A stretch of DNA of 8,230 bases. Origin: Candidatus Latescibacterota bacterium (GTDB lineage: Bacteria > Latescibacterota > UBA2968 > UBA8231). A program made the position numbers and the translations under genes. Shown piece after piece: positions 1 through 5,773 of this stretch (the first letter of the stretch is position 1; the number at the start of each line of letters is the position of its first letter). The DNA is taken from NCBI GenBank assembly GCA_022825185.1, contig JAJDYK010000211.1:1-8230 (forward strand). The letters are read 5' to 3'. A model generated the notes under the pieces. The model did not search any database. It was not told where the DNA came from and saw only the letters and a program-made list of their open reading frames with translations.

Positions 1-1
1 T

Positions 2-187
2 GATCCGTGGGCGCGAGTTCCCAGGGTGTGTATAGTCGGACCGCAGCGGGATACTACAGGCCGGCTCCGGCACCAACCGCTTCCGGCTCTCTCCTACGAG
101 AAGGTTGTCGAACGCGCCACGCCGACGATGCGCCGTATTTATGGGTTCGATTCCCAACCTCAGCCGCCGGATCAGCCTACGCGGTAA
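2..187 (+). CDS. Possible C-terminal tail of a gene cut by the left edge, unknown product
   Basis: This frame is open from the window edge to a TAA at 185-187 and would give about 61 residues of a protein whose start lies outside. The residues look protein-like rather than random: the end reads as a helix-like segment (SYEKVVERATPTMRRIYGFD) followed by a short proline- and glutamine-rich tail ending QPTR. No domain, motif or family is recognised. A second forward frame (4-204) is also open here, as is common in GC-rich DNA, so openness alone does not prove coding. The frame is preferred because it runs in from the edge without a stop and has a plausible amino-acid mix. It points right, towards the leftward membrane-protein gene, and no plus-strand T-tract terminator follows it. 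Confidence 0.35.
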   Translation, partial: DPWARVPRVCIVGPQRDTTGRLRHQPLPALSYEKVVERATPTMRRIYGFDSQPQPPDQPTR

Positions 188-293
188 GTGCCTTTCGCTG
201 ATAAGGCTTTCCAACCTTGTCTCTTCCTGGTACCCACCTTCCTCAGCTTGGCCATGGATTCTAAGGCTTGGATCAGCCGCGTTGGGAGGGCAT
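188..293. other. Intergenic stretch without recognised gene
   Basis: About 105 bases between the possible gene tail and the terminator of the leftward gene. It holds two copies of the 9-mer GGATCAGCC (169-177, inside the preceding frame, and 270-278) and two of AAGGCTT (203-209, 263-269). I see no RNA gene, promoter or coding frame that I can support. Confidence 0.4.
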
Positions 294-323
294 AAAAATA
301 CCGGCCCCCGCAAGGGCCGGTAT
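294..323 (-). terminator. Intrinsic terminator of the leftward membrane-protein gene
   Basis: A perfect 10-bp inverted repeat, ATACCGGCCC (298-307) and GGGCCGGTAT (314-323), closes a 6-base loop (308-313). Read on the minus strand the hairpin is followed at once by five T residues (AAAAA on the plus strand at 294-298). It lies 28 bases past the TAG stop of the gene ending at 352, so it fits a rho-independent terminator for that gene. There is no T-tract on the plus-strand side, so it should act mainly in one direction. Confidence 0.85.
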
Positions 324-351
324 CGAGTCAAGCATAGTCCTTGTGCGGCTG

Positions 352-978
352 CTAAAAATTTAGCTTCAGCCGCAAGGCGGGGATTGTGGCTTCGCGCCCG
401 GGCAGAGCGCCCAGTTCTACGTTCTTGGCCAACTTGTTAATGGTTTGTACCTGATCGCGCAGATGGAACAACGACGCGATCTTGACCCACGCCGACAGCG
501 GCACCCAACCGGCCGCAGTATCCTCACCAGTCAGAATGGCCATCCCCACCGCCGTCACCGTCATGCCCATGAGCGCGAGACCCTGTTTGTGCTCGCCAAT
601 GTAGAAATAGCCCGCGCCCGGCACGGGTAGCTCCAACAGGAAGGCCAACAGCCCGGACTTTGGCTGTTGGTACGCGGCGTGGCGCGCCTGAATGCGATGC
701 GTCCCCAGCGAGCGCAGCGAGCGAATTTCGGCCAGCGCATACGCGGCCTCCCGCTCCTGTAAGGCACCAACGACCTCGACGACCGCCACCGAATCTGCCT
801 CAAGCTCTTCCACGCGCAACGAGCGCACCCGGCCATCGGTAAACACGGCTTCGCCCCACGCTTCTTCGGCCTGCATCTCTTGCAGCAGGCTCCGCACCTC
901 TTCGGTCTCCATCGTCGCCTCAGCCCCGCGTGCCACCAGCAAGATCACCGGCAGCCAAATCCATATTTTCCAACGCAT
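352..978 (-). CDS. Small membrane protein with signal peptide and TM2/DUF5683-like motif, unknown function
   Basis: The product is 208 residues. Residues 1-21 form a signal peptide (basic MRWK start, hydrophobic core WIWLPVILLV, likely cleavage after AEA). Residues about 46-92 look like a small beta domain (FTDGRVRSLRVEEL, then a strand pair ending EIRSLRSL). Residues 109-150 hold a hydrophobic hairpin with LPVPGAGYFYIGEHKQGLAL, which resembles the PGxGxxYxG turn of TM2 and DUF5683-type membrane proteins, and a third hydrophobic segment is at about 155-172. The chain ends TIPALRLKLNF, an alternating strand with a terminal Phe as in outer-membrane proteins. The ATG at 978 is chosen because GAGGTGG sits just before it on the minus strand. 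A TTG further upstream (1017) falls inside the -10 box. The gene is a single unit with its own promoter and terminator. Its role is unknown. Confidence 0.8.
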   Translation of the reverse strand: MRWKIWIWLPVILLVARGAEATMETEEVRSLLQEMQAEEAWGEAVFTDGRVRSLRVEELEADSVAVVEVVGALQEREAAYALAEIRSLRSLGTHRIQARHAAYQQPKSGLLAFLLELPVPGAGYFYIGEHKQGLALMGMTVTAVGMAILTGEDTAAGWVPLSAWVKIASLFHLRDQVQTINKLAKNVELGALPGREATIPALRLKLNF

Positions 979-1015
979 GTTCCACCTCATTTGAAATTGT
1001 CGATTCTGCTCTCTC

Positions 1016-1045
1016 AATCTACCCGACGCCTCTTTGTCTTGTCAA
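1016..1045 (-). promoter_or_regulatory. Sigma70-type promoter for the leftward membrane-protein gene
   Basis: On the minus strand a perfect -35 box TTGACA (plus coordinates 1040-1045) is followed after 18 bases by TAGATT (1016-1021), which matches TATAAT at four of six positions. Transcription would begin near 1009, giving a leader of about 30 bases with the GAGGTGG ribosome-binding site just before the ATG at 978. The geometry agrees with the chosen start codon and excludes the upstream TTG at 1017. Confidence 0.65.
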
Positions 1046-1070
1046 GCCACTCTGGCTCCCATGCGGCCCA

Positions 1071-1099
1071 TTGCTCTCCCTAATTTTAACCCCTATTTT
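1071..1099 (+). promoter_or_regulatory. Weak candidate promoter for the cysQ-polX operon
   Basis: TTGCTC (1071-1076) and TATTTT (1094-1099) are separated by 17 bases, the preferred spacing. Transcription would begin only a few bases before the ATG at 1111, and no Shine-Dalgarno sequence is visible there, so a leaderless or nearly leaderless message is possible. The boxes match the consensus only partly and the area is locally AT-rich, so this may be chance. Confidence 0.25.
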
Positions 1100-1110
1100 C
1101 AAATTTTCTC

Positions 1111-1896
1111 ATGCAGACTCAACTCCAACAAGCCATAGCAGCCACCCGCGAGGCCGGGGCGTTGACCTTGCAGTATTTCGGCGGGCCGCTTGAGGTCTCC
1201 TATAAAGACAGGAACGATCCGCTGACAGTGGCGGATATCCAAGCCGACGCCTACCTCAAGCAAGCCCTGCGCGATCTGCGCCCAGACTGCGGCTGGCTCT
1301 CTGAAGAGACCGTCGATGACCGCCAGCGCCTCGCAAAAGAAGCCGTGTGGATCGTCGATCCCATCGACGGTACCCGCGAGTTCGTCGAAGGCATCCCTGA
1401 ATACGTGGTCGCCGTGGCCTTAGTCGAAGGCGGCACGCCGACCCTCGCGGTTATTTACAACCCCGCGCAGGAGCAAATTTTCGCCGCCGTATCTGGCAGC
1501 GGCACCTTCCACAACGGTCGTCGCGTGTTTTGCAGCGAGGTCCAATCCCTCGGCCAAGCCACGGCCGTCGTCAGCCGCAGCGAGACCAAACGCGGCGGGA
1601 TTGACCCCTTTCGCTCGCACCTCGGCGCAATCCGCCCCGTCGGCAGCGTCGCCTACAAGTTGGCCCTAGTCGCTGCGGGGGCCTGCGACCTCAACTTCAG
1701 CATCCAAGACAAAAACGAGTGGGACGTTTGCGCGGGTGACCTGCTGGTGCGCGAGGCCGGCGGACTCATGCACACGTGCGGCCACCAAGTGAGAACCTAC
1801 AACCAAGCCGATACCCTCATCCCCGGCGGACTCGCTGCGGGCAATGCGACGCTGGTATCACACATTCTCCACCTAATGCACGAGCAAAAGCAATGA
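1111..1896 (+). CDS. cysQ: 3'(2'),5'-bisphosphate nucleotidase / inositol-phosphatase family (CysQ-like)
   Basis: The product has 261 residues, the usual length for the inositol monophosphatase superfamily of Mg-dependent, lithium-sensitive phosphatases. Metal-site motifs are complete: DPLTVAD (36-42), the LSEE acidic pair (E65, E66), the signature VDPIDGTREF (82-91), and EWDVCAGDLLVREAGG (203-218) with the third metal Asp at 205. Family knowledge suggests hydrolysis of 3'-phosphoadenosine 5'-phosphate (pAp), the by-product of sulfate assimilation and carrier-protein loading. Histidinol-phosphate or inositol-phosphate phosphatase activity cannot be excluded, because members are hard to separate by motif alone. 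The enzyme should be cytosolic. No Shine-Dalgarno precedes the ATG at 1111. The stop overlaps the polX start as ATGA, so the two are probably translated together from one mRNA. Confidence 0.85.
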   Translation: MQTQLQQAIAATREAGALTLQYFGGPLEVSYKDRNDPLTVADIQADAYLKQALRDLRPDCGWLSEETVDDRQRLAKEAVWIVDPIDGTREFVEGIPEYVVAVALVEGGTPTLAVIYNPAQEQIFAAVSGSGTFHNGRRVFCSEVQSLGQATAVVSRSETKRGGIDPFRSHLGAIRPVGSVAYKLALVAAGACDLNFSIQDKNEWDVCAGDLLVREAGGLMHTCGHQVRTYNQADTLIPGGLAAGNATLVSHILHLMHEQKQ

Positions 1897-3611
1897 TAAC
1901 GGCCCGGATCGCTGCGGATTTTGTCGCAGAGTACGCCACCCTCCTCGAACTCAGCGGGGCCTCCCCCTTCCGGGTGCGCGCCTACGCCAATGCCGTGCGT
2001 GCCCTCGAAATCCTAACGTCCCCCCTCGACGAACTCCTCGCCGCTGGGACTCTAACCGAGGTCAAAGGCATCGGCGACAGCGTGGCCGAACTAGTCGCCG
2101 AATTCGCCGACACCGGCACGGCCCAAGCCTATGAAAAGCTGCGCGCCGCAACGCCCGACGGTCTGCTCGACATGCTGCGAGTCCCCGGCTTGGGGCCGCG
2201 CAAGATCGTCGCCATCCGCAAGGCCCTCGGCATTGAGACCCTCGATGCCCTCGAACAAGCCTGCCGCGACGGCCAACTCGCCGCCCTCAAGGGCTTTGGC
2301 TCCAAGACCCAAGCAACCATTCTCAAGGGCGTTGAGTTCATTCGCGCCCACGAGGGCTACTGCCGAGTCGATAGGGCACATCAAAGCGCTCAAAGCCTGC
2401 TCGCCGTTTTGCGCCCCTACGCGCAGCACCTCGCCGTCGCCGGAGAGCTGCGCCGAGCGCGAGAGACGGTTCAACAGCTCGACTTCGTAATCAGTACCAC
2501 CGACGCCGAGGCCGCGACTGCGGCCTTTGTCGCCCACCCGGATATCGCCGAGATCCTCGCGCAGGGCGCAGGCTTCGACCTGAGCTCAGCCGAAGGGCGG
2601 ATATCCAGCGGACTACAAGCCAGCTTGCACATAGTCCCAGACGATGCCTTCCCCGCAGCCCTACACTACTACACAGGCAGCGAGGAACACCGCGCCGCAC
2701 TGCGCGCTAAAGCCGTCGAGTGCGGGCTAGTCCTCGACGAACGCGGACTCTGGCGCGGCGACGAGCGCATTGAGTGCGCGGATGAAACGGCTTTGTTCGC
2801 CGCCTTGGGCCTCGCCTACATTCCGCCGGAGTTGCGCGAAAACCAAGGTGAAGTCGAGGCCGCAGCCGCCGACACACTGCCCGATCTGGTAACAGCCGCC
2901 GATATCCGCGGCATGCTCCACGTGCATTCGACCTATTCGGATGGGGCCGACAGTCTAGAGGCCATGGCCCGCGCCGTGCAAGAACGCGGCTTTGAGTACA
3001 TGGGCATTGCCGACCACAGCCAAGCCGCGGCCTACGCCGGAGGGCTCCGCGTTGAGGAAGTCCAGCGCCAGTGGGAGGAAATCGACCGGCTCAACGAGGA
3101 ATTGGCCCCCTTCCACATCTTCAAGGGCATTGAGTCGGATATCCTCGGCGACGGCTCGCTCGACTACGACGACGACCTGCTCGCCCAATTCGATTTCGTG
3201 GTCGCCTCGGTCCATTCGCAGTTCAACCTGAGCCGCGACGCCATGACCGCCCGCATCGTCCGCGCCATCGAGCACCCGGCGGCCACCATCGTCGGCCATC
3301 TAACCGGGCGCTTGCTCCTCGACCGCGAAGGCTACGCCGTCGATATCGACCCAATCATCGAAGCTGCCGCCCGCTGTGGGGTCGCCTTCGAAATCAACGC
3401 CCATCCGTCGCGGCTCGACCTAGACTGGCGACACGTCAAAAAGGCGCGCGACCACGGAGTCCAAATCGCCGTCAACACCGACGCCCACAGCGTCGCCGGC
3501 CTAGACCATCTCGGCTACGGCATCGGCATTGCCCGCAAGGGCTGGCTCCGCGCCGCCGACATCCCCAACGCGCTCAGCCGCGAAGCCATTGCCGCTTGGT
3601 TCCAAAGCTAA
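1893..3611 (+). CDS. polX: Family X DNA polymerase with C-terminal PHP nuclease domain (PolX), polymerase site degenerate
   Basis: The product has 572 residues, the usual bacterial PolX length. Helix-hairpin-helix DNA-binding motifs are at VKGIGDSVAE (57-66), VPGLGPRKIV (97-106) and LKGFGSKTQA (132-141). The polymerase palm reads AGELRRARETVQQLDFVIS (183-201) and later ASLHIV (243-248). The family usually has GSxRR, then DxD, then a third Asp, so here two of three catalytic Asp are Gln195 and Ser244, and only Asp197 remains. The YTGS motif is kept (260-263). The PHP domain has all expected metal ligands: HVHSTYSDG (343-351), ADHS (373-376), GIESD (412-416), SVHS (439-442), GHLTGR (468-473) and NTDAHS (528-533). 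Expected role: base-excision or gap repair, here perhaps only as an exonuclease or AP endonuclease. The ATG at 1893 overlaps the cysQ stop. An in-frame extension back to 1776 is only antiparallel reading inside cysQ. Confidence 0.92.
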   Translation: MITARIAADFVAEYATLLELSGASPFRVRAYANAVRALEILTSPLDELLAAGTLTEVKGIGDSVAELVAEFADTGTAQAYEKLRAATPDGLLDMLRVPGLGPRKIVAIRKALGIETLDALEQACRDGQLAALKGFGSKTQATILKGVEFIRAHEGYCRVDRAHQSAQSLLAVLRPYAQHLAVAGELRRARETVQQLDFVISTTDAEAATAAFVAHPDIAEILAQGAGFDLSSAEGRISSGLQASLHIVPDDAFPAALHYYTGSEEHRAALRAKAVECGLVLDERGLWRGDERIECADETALFAALGLAYIPPELRENQGEVEAAAADTLPDLVTAADIRGMLHVHSTYSDGADSLEAMARAVQERGFEYMGIADHSQAAAYAGGLRVEEVQRQWEEIDRLNEELAPFHIFKGIESDILGDGSLDYDDDLLAQFDFVVASVHSQFNLSRDAMTARIVRAIEHPAATIVGHLTGRLLLDREGYAVDIDPIIEAAARCGVAFEINAHPSRLDLDWRHVKKARDHGVQIAVNTDAHSVAGLDHLGYGIGIARKGWLRAADIPNALSREAIAAWFQS

Positions 3612-3613
3612 AC

Positions 3614-4774
3614 ATGACCCGTAGCGATTACCTCTCACAGCTTTTTCGGCGACTGCATACATTTCGTCAGGAATCCCAACTTGAGCCTGAGCAGGTCGAA
3701 AGTAACCTTGTTTTGGGGCCAGGATGGATCCACGCGTTCGAGAGCGGTGCGGCCCTCCCCGGTCTTGATGTGGTTATGTCTCTGCTCTCACTCTATGGCA
3801 AAACCCTGAGTGACCTTGCAGAAGGCATAGAAGGGAACGCTCCGCCCATAAAACGCTCAATTACTCCAGAAGAAGTCGACAATGACCTCATTCTTCACTT
3901 TCCCTATGGTGAATACGACGCTACGTATCGCCTTGAAGGTGCCACCGTGGAGCAGTTCACGGAAATAGTTCTAACGTTGCGAAATGGGCTTGCTCAGCTC
4001 GCCGACTCTGAGATTGGCGAGCAGCGGGACGAGACGATTAAGATGGAAAGTGTGGCCAATACATTCATGAAAGCCGTTGAACTCTGGCCCCAAGCTAACC
4101 CCTCCGATCTCTGGTGGTTTCTCGTATATCGCGCCTACTGTGACCCATACAACCATCCTGCCCAGTATGCTCGCTTAGACTTTGCTCAAAGCTGGAAACG
4201 AACTGCTGGTTGGGCCTTAGAGTTGGTTCTCGAAAAACATTACGGTGATACTCTGGCAGGCCAAGGGATCAACATGGTACGTAAAGATTCCGAACGTAAG
4301 GCGAGGATTCTTCACGGTATCGACGTGGGGCACCGCCTTGAACCAGACAAAGTGGATATTATGCTAACGGTCGGCGAGGGCGCAAACGAACGGATGATTG
4401 GGGTCGTTCACGTCAAGGCGAGTTTTGCGGAACGCCGGACAGACGATGTTCCTATGAGTCAAGCACTCGTTGATGCTAGCTACATTTCCCCGCTATGGAC
4501 GATGGATTGCAAGAGTTTCCCTAGTCCTGAGCCCGTCAATCGCGGCGAATTAGGCAGAACCTTTACCGGAGAAGGTCAGGACCAAAGGAACGCGAAGAGA
4601 AAAGACATAGAAAATGACGGCTTTTTCTCAGCGTGCTTTTCCTACAACCGGAACACTCGTCCGACTCCGCCCAATGCTCTAGTAAAGGCGCGGATTTATT
4701 CATGTGACTTCACCGACCCGGACGATGCCTTCACTAGGTTCGTCGTTTCGGAGAGTCTCCGATTTCGGAAATAA
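3614..4774 (+). CDS. Type II restriction endonuclease with N-terminal XRE-like HTH (BsaWI-like PD-(D/E)xK core)
   Basis: The product has 386 residues. Residues about 7-70 read as a Cro/XRE helix-turn-helix: LFRRLHTFRQESQLEPEQVE, then WIHAFESGAALPGLDVVMSL and a closing helix with TLSDLAEG. The catalytic half has DLWWFLVYRAYCDP (165-178), SWKRTAGWALE (193-203, acidic E203), KVDIML (246-251, D248) and GVVHVKASFAERRTDD (263-278, K268). This order of SWKxxxGxxxE, D, then xVKxS with RxxD resembles BsaWI-type enzymes that cut around CCGG, recalled from memory and not searched. The target sequence is unknown. The ATG at 3614 lies 2 bases after the polX stop, with no Shine-Dalgarno, so expression likely depends on the cysQ-polX transcript. 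Its 3' end overlaps the convergent methyltransferase by 75 bp. Base composition (26 of 60 GC at 3841-3900) is far below polX, indicating transfer. Confidence 0.8.
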   Translation: MTRSDYLSQLFRRLHTFRQESQLEPEQVESNLVLGPGWIHAFESGAALPGLDVVMSLLSLYGKTLSDLAEGIEGNAPPIKRSITPEEVDNDLILHFPYGEYDATYRLEGATVEQFTEIVLTLRNGLAQLADSEIGEQRDETIKMESVANTFMKAVELWPQANPSDLWWFLVYRAYCDPYNHPAQYARLDFAQSWKRTAGWALELVLEKHYGDTLAGQGINMVRKDSERKARILHGIDVGHRLEPDKVDIMLTVGEGANERMIGVVHVKASFAERRTDDVPMSQALVDASYISPLWTMDCKSFPSPEPVNRGELGRTFTGEGQDQRNAKRKDIENDGFFSACFSYNRNTRPTPPNALVKARIYSCDFTDPDDAFTRFVVSESLRFRK

Positions 4775-5638
4775 TTCCAAATTTGGTCCTTTGCTTTCCT
4801 CTAAGCGTTTGTTGGAAGCCTGAACTTGCTCGGGGTCAACTTCAAATCCTATGTAGGAACAGCCAAGGGTCAGTGCCGCGATTCCTGTAGTGCCCGAGCC
4901 AGAGAACGGATCTAAAACCAAAACATCTTCTCCACAGGTTCCGTACGCCTTAATGCAACGAATTGGCAATTCCTTGGGGAAGCGTGAGAAATGCTTGAGC
5001 CCGTCGATTTTCTCGTTTGCGAACTCCCACACGCTCTTAATCGGAGGCGTTACGCGAAAACCATGCCGCTCGCTCTTGGTCAGCAAATAAATCGATTCGT
5101 GTTGACGATGCGGGCGTCGGCAACGACCCTCTGGCATGGCATTTTTTTTTCGCCAAATTACTTCTCCCCGGAACAAGTAGCCCGCGTCACAAAGGGCGAT
5201 AATAAGACGATATGGGAGCGCCAGAAGATTGCCATATTGAAGCCACGTTTCATCCTTGTCGATAAACGCTTTTCGTCGCGCCCGTGGTTTGGTGTACGCT
5301 GAATTGTCCTCCGCAAAGCCTTGTTTTTTCGCACCCAAAGTGCTGAACTTCCATGCTTTCTGATTCCAGTTCACAGGGGTATTGTAAGCGTCTCCTATAT
5401 TGATCCAAAGAATCCCTTCCGGTCTCAACTTCGGTAAAACTTCCACAAAGGCTTTGGTGAGAAACCGTAGATAATCCCTCGGGTCTTTTTCGATACCGAT
5501 CCCTTCTGAGTGCCTTTGCCCCCAATAGGGAGGACTCGTCACAACTATATTCACGGACTCGTCCGGAAGTTGCGGAATCAGTTCTAAACAATCTCCTTCG
5601 TGGGTCTTATTGATCGGGAAAGGCCCGATTTGGTTCAT
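4700..5638 (-). CDS. DNA methyltransferase of the restriction-modification pair, N4-cytosine type likely
   Basis: The product has 312 residues and methylates DNA with S-adenosylmethionine to protect host sites from the convergent nuclease. The catalytic motif IV TSPPYWGQR (34-42) comes first and the SAM-binding motif I DPFSGSGTTG (243-252) last, which is the beta-class order. GFEVDPE (264-270) follows as motif II, and FPKELPIRCI (220-229) fits motif X. SPPY is typical of N4-cytosine enzymes, but the N6-adenine alternative is not excluded. WRKKNAMPEG (162-171) and HESIYLLTKS (180-189) also occur in this family. The ATG at 5638 has AGGAAG seven to eight bases upstream on the minus strand, the best ribosome-binding site in the module. 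A run of nine A residues (plus-strand T, 5142-5150) lies in codons 163-166. GC is moderate (31 of 60 at 5281-5340), below the core genes. Confidence 0.9.
   Translation of the reverse strand: MNQIGPFPINKTHEGDCLELIPQLPDESVNIVVTSPPYWGQRHSEGIGIEKDPRDYLRFLTKAFVEVLPKLRPEGILWINIGDAYNTPVNWNQKAWKFSTLGAKKQGFAEDNSAYTKPRARRKAFIDKDETWLQYGNLLALPYRLIIALCDAGYLFRGEVIWRKKNAMPEGRCRRPHRQHESIYLLTKSERHGFRVTPPIKSVWEFANEKIDGLKHFSRFPKELPIRCIKAYGTCGEDVLVLDPFSGSGTTGIAALTLGCSYIGFEVDPEQVQASNKRLEESKGPNLELFPKSETLRNDEPSEGIVRVGEVT
5142..5150 (-). repeat. A9 homopolymer inside the methyltransferase gene
   Basis: Nine consecutive T on the plus strand, nine A in the coding strand, encode part of Arg-Lys-Lys-Asn (residues 163-166). 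Loss of one A moves reading into a frame that stops at a TGA about 65 bases on. Gain of one A leads to a TAA about 90 bases on. Both products would lack motifs X and I. It is the longest homopolymer I see in the window. Confidence 0.8.
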
Positions 5639-5680
5639 TGGCTCTTCCTTTCTCTATAATTTTTTGATTACCAATTGGGA
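5639..5680. promoter_or_regulatory. AT-rich divergent promoter zone between methyltransferase and udk
   Basis: The plus strand has a perfect TATAAT at 5655-5660. A possible -35 TTGGTT (5630-5635) would be 19 bases upstream, a poor distance. Such a promoter would give udk a leader of roughly 105 bases that contains the inverted repeat at 5681-5728. On the minus strand TATAGA (5653-5658) could be the methyltransferase -10 box, but no good -35 is seen and its start site would fall almost on the ribosome-binding site. The true promoters remain unclear. Confidence 0.3.
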
Positions 5681-5728
5681 GTGGGAACCACGCCGATGGA
5701 GGGATTACACGCATCGGACCGTTCCCAC
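5681..5728. repeat. Bipartite inverted repeat (long hairpin) between methyltransferase and udk
   Basis: Outer arms GTGGGAAC (5681-5688) and GTTCCCAC (5721-5728) pair perfectly over 8 bp. Inner arms CCGATG (5693-5698) and CATCGG (5712-5717) pair over 6 bp. A 4/3-base internal bulge (5689-5692, 5718-5720) and a 13-base loop (5699-5711) separate them. It ends 45 bp before the udk ATG and begins 43 bp before the methyltransferase ATG. A TTTTT run follows only after nine bases (5738-5742), so it is a poor intrinsic terminator. It could be an operator, an mRNA leader structure, or a dispersed genomic repeat. The sequence alone does not decide. Confidence 0.7.
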
Positions 5729-5773
5729 AACTCTGTCTTTTTGAACTTATAGACGGTATCTTACGAGTCAAGA

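Noticed and set aside
141..157. GGGTTCGATTCCC, which looks like the T-arm of a tRNA or tmRNA
   Set aside because: The T-stem would be only 4 bp. The following bases (CCTCAGC, then CGCC) find no acceptor partner upstream in the window and give no CCA end. The bases are equally explained as codons for Gly-Phe-Asp-Ser in the frame that ends at 187.
105..440. Open forward frame of 111 codons across the terminator
   Set aside because: It runs through the terminator hairpin and into the opposite-strand gene, and its residues are Arg/Ser/Pro-rich without any domain-like pattern.
979..1017. Longer membrane protein starting at TTG 1017
   Set aside because: The TTG lies in the -10 box of the candidate promoter and has no ribosome-binding site, while ATG 978 has GAGGTGG and starts a good signal peptide.
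1776..1892. N-terminal extension of PolX by 39 residues
   Set aside because: It lies inside cysQ in another frame, its residues look like shadow translation, and the ATGA overlap at 1893 gives a normal PolX N-terminus.
3597..5690. 7-bp inverted repeat TGGTTCC (3597-3603) and GGAACCA (5684-5690) flanking the restriction module as element ends
   Set aside because: Seven matching bases over this distance are expected by chance, the left copy is within polX codons, and no target duplication or transposase is present.
5681..5728. Integron attC site
   Set aside because: The outer arms do not carry the GTTRRRY and RYYYAAC core sites, since GTTCCCA breaks the purine positions.
5681..5742. Intrinsic terminator formed by the hairpin and the TTTTT at 5738
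   Set aside because: Nine bases separate stem and T-run, and no rightward gene ends upstream that would need it. The minus-strand side has no T-run either.
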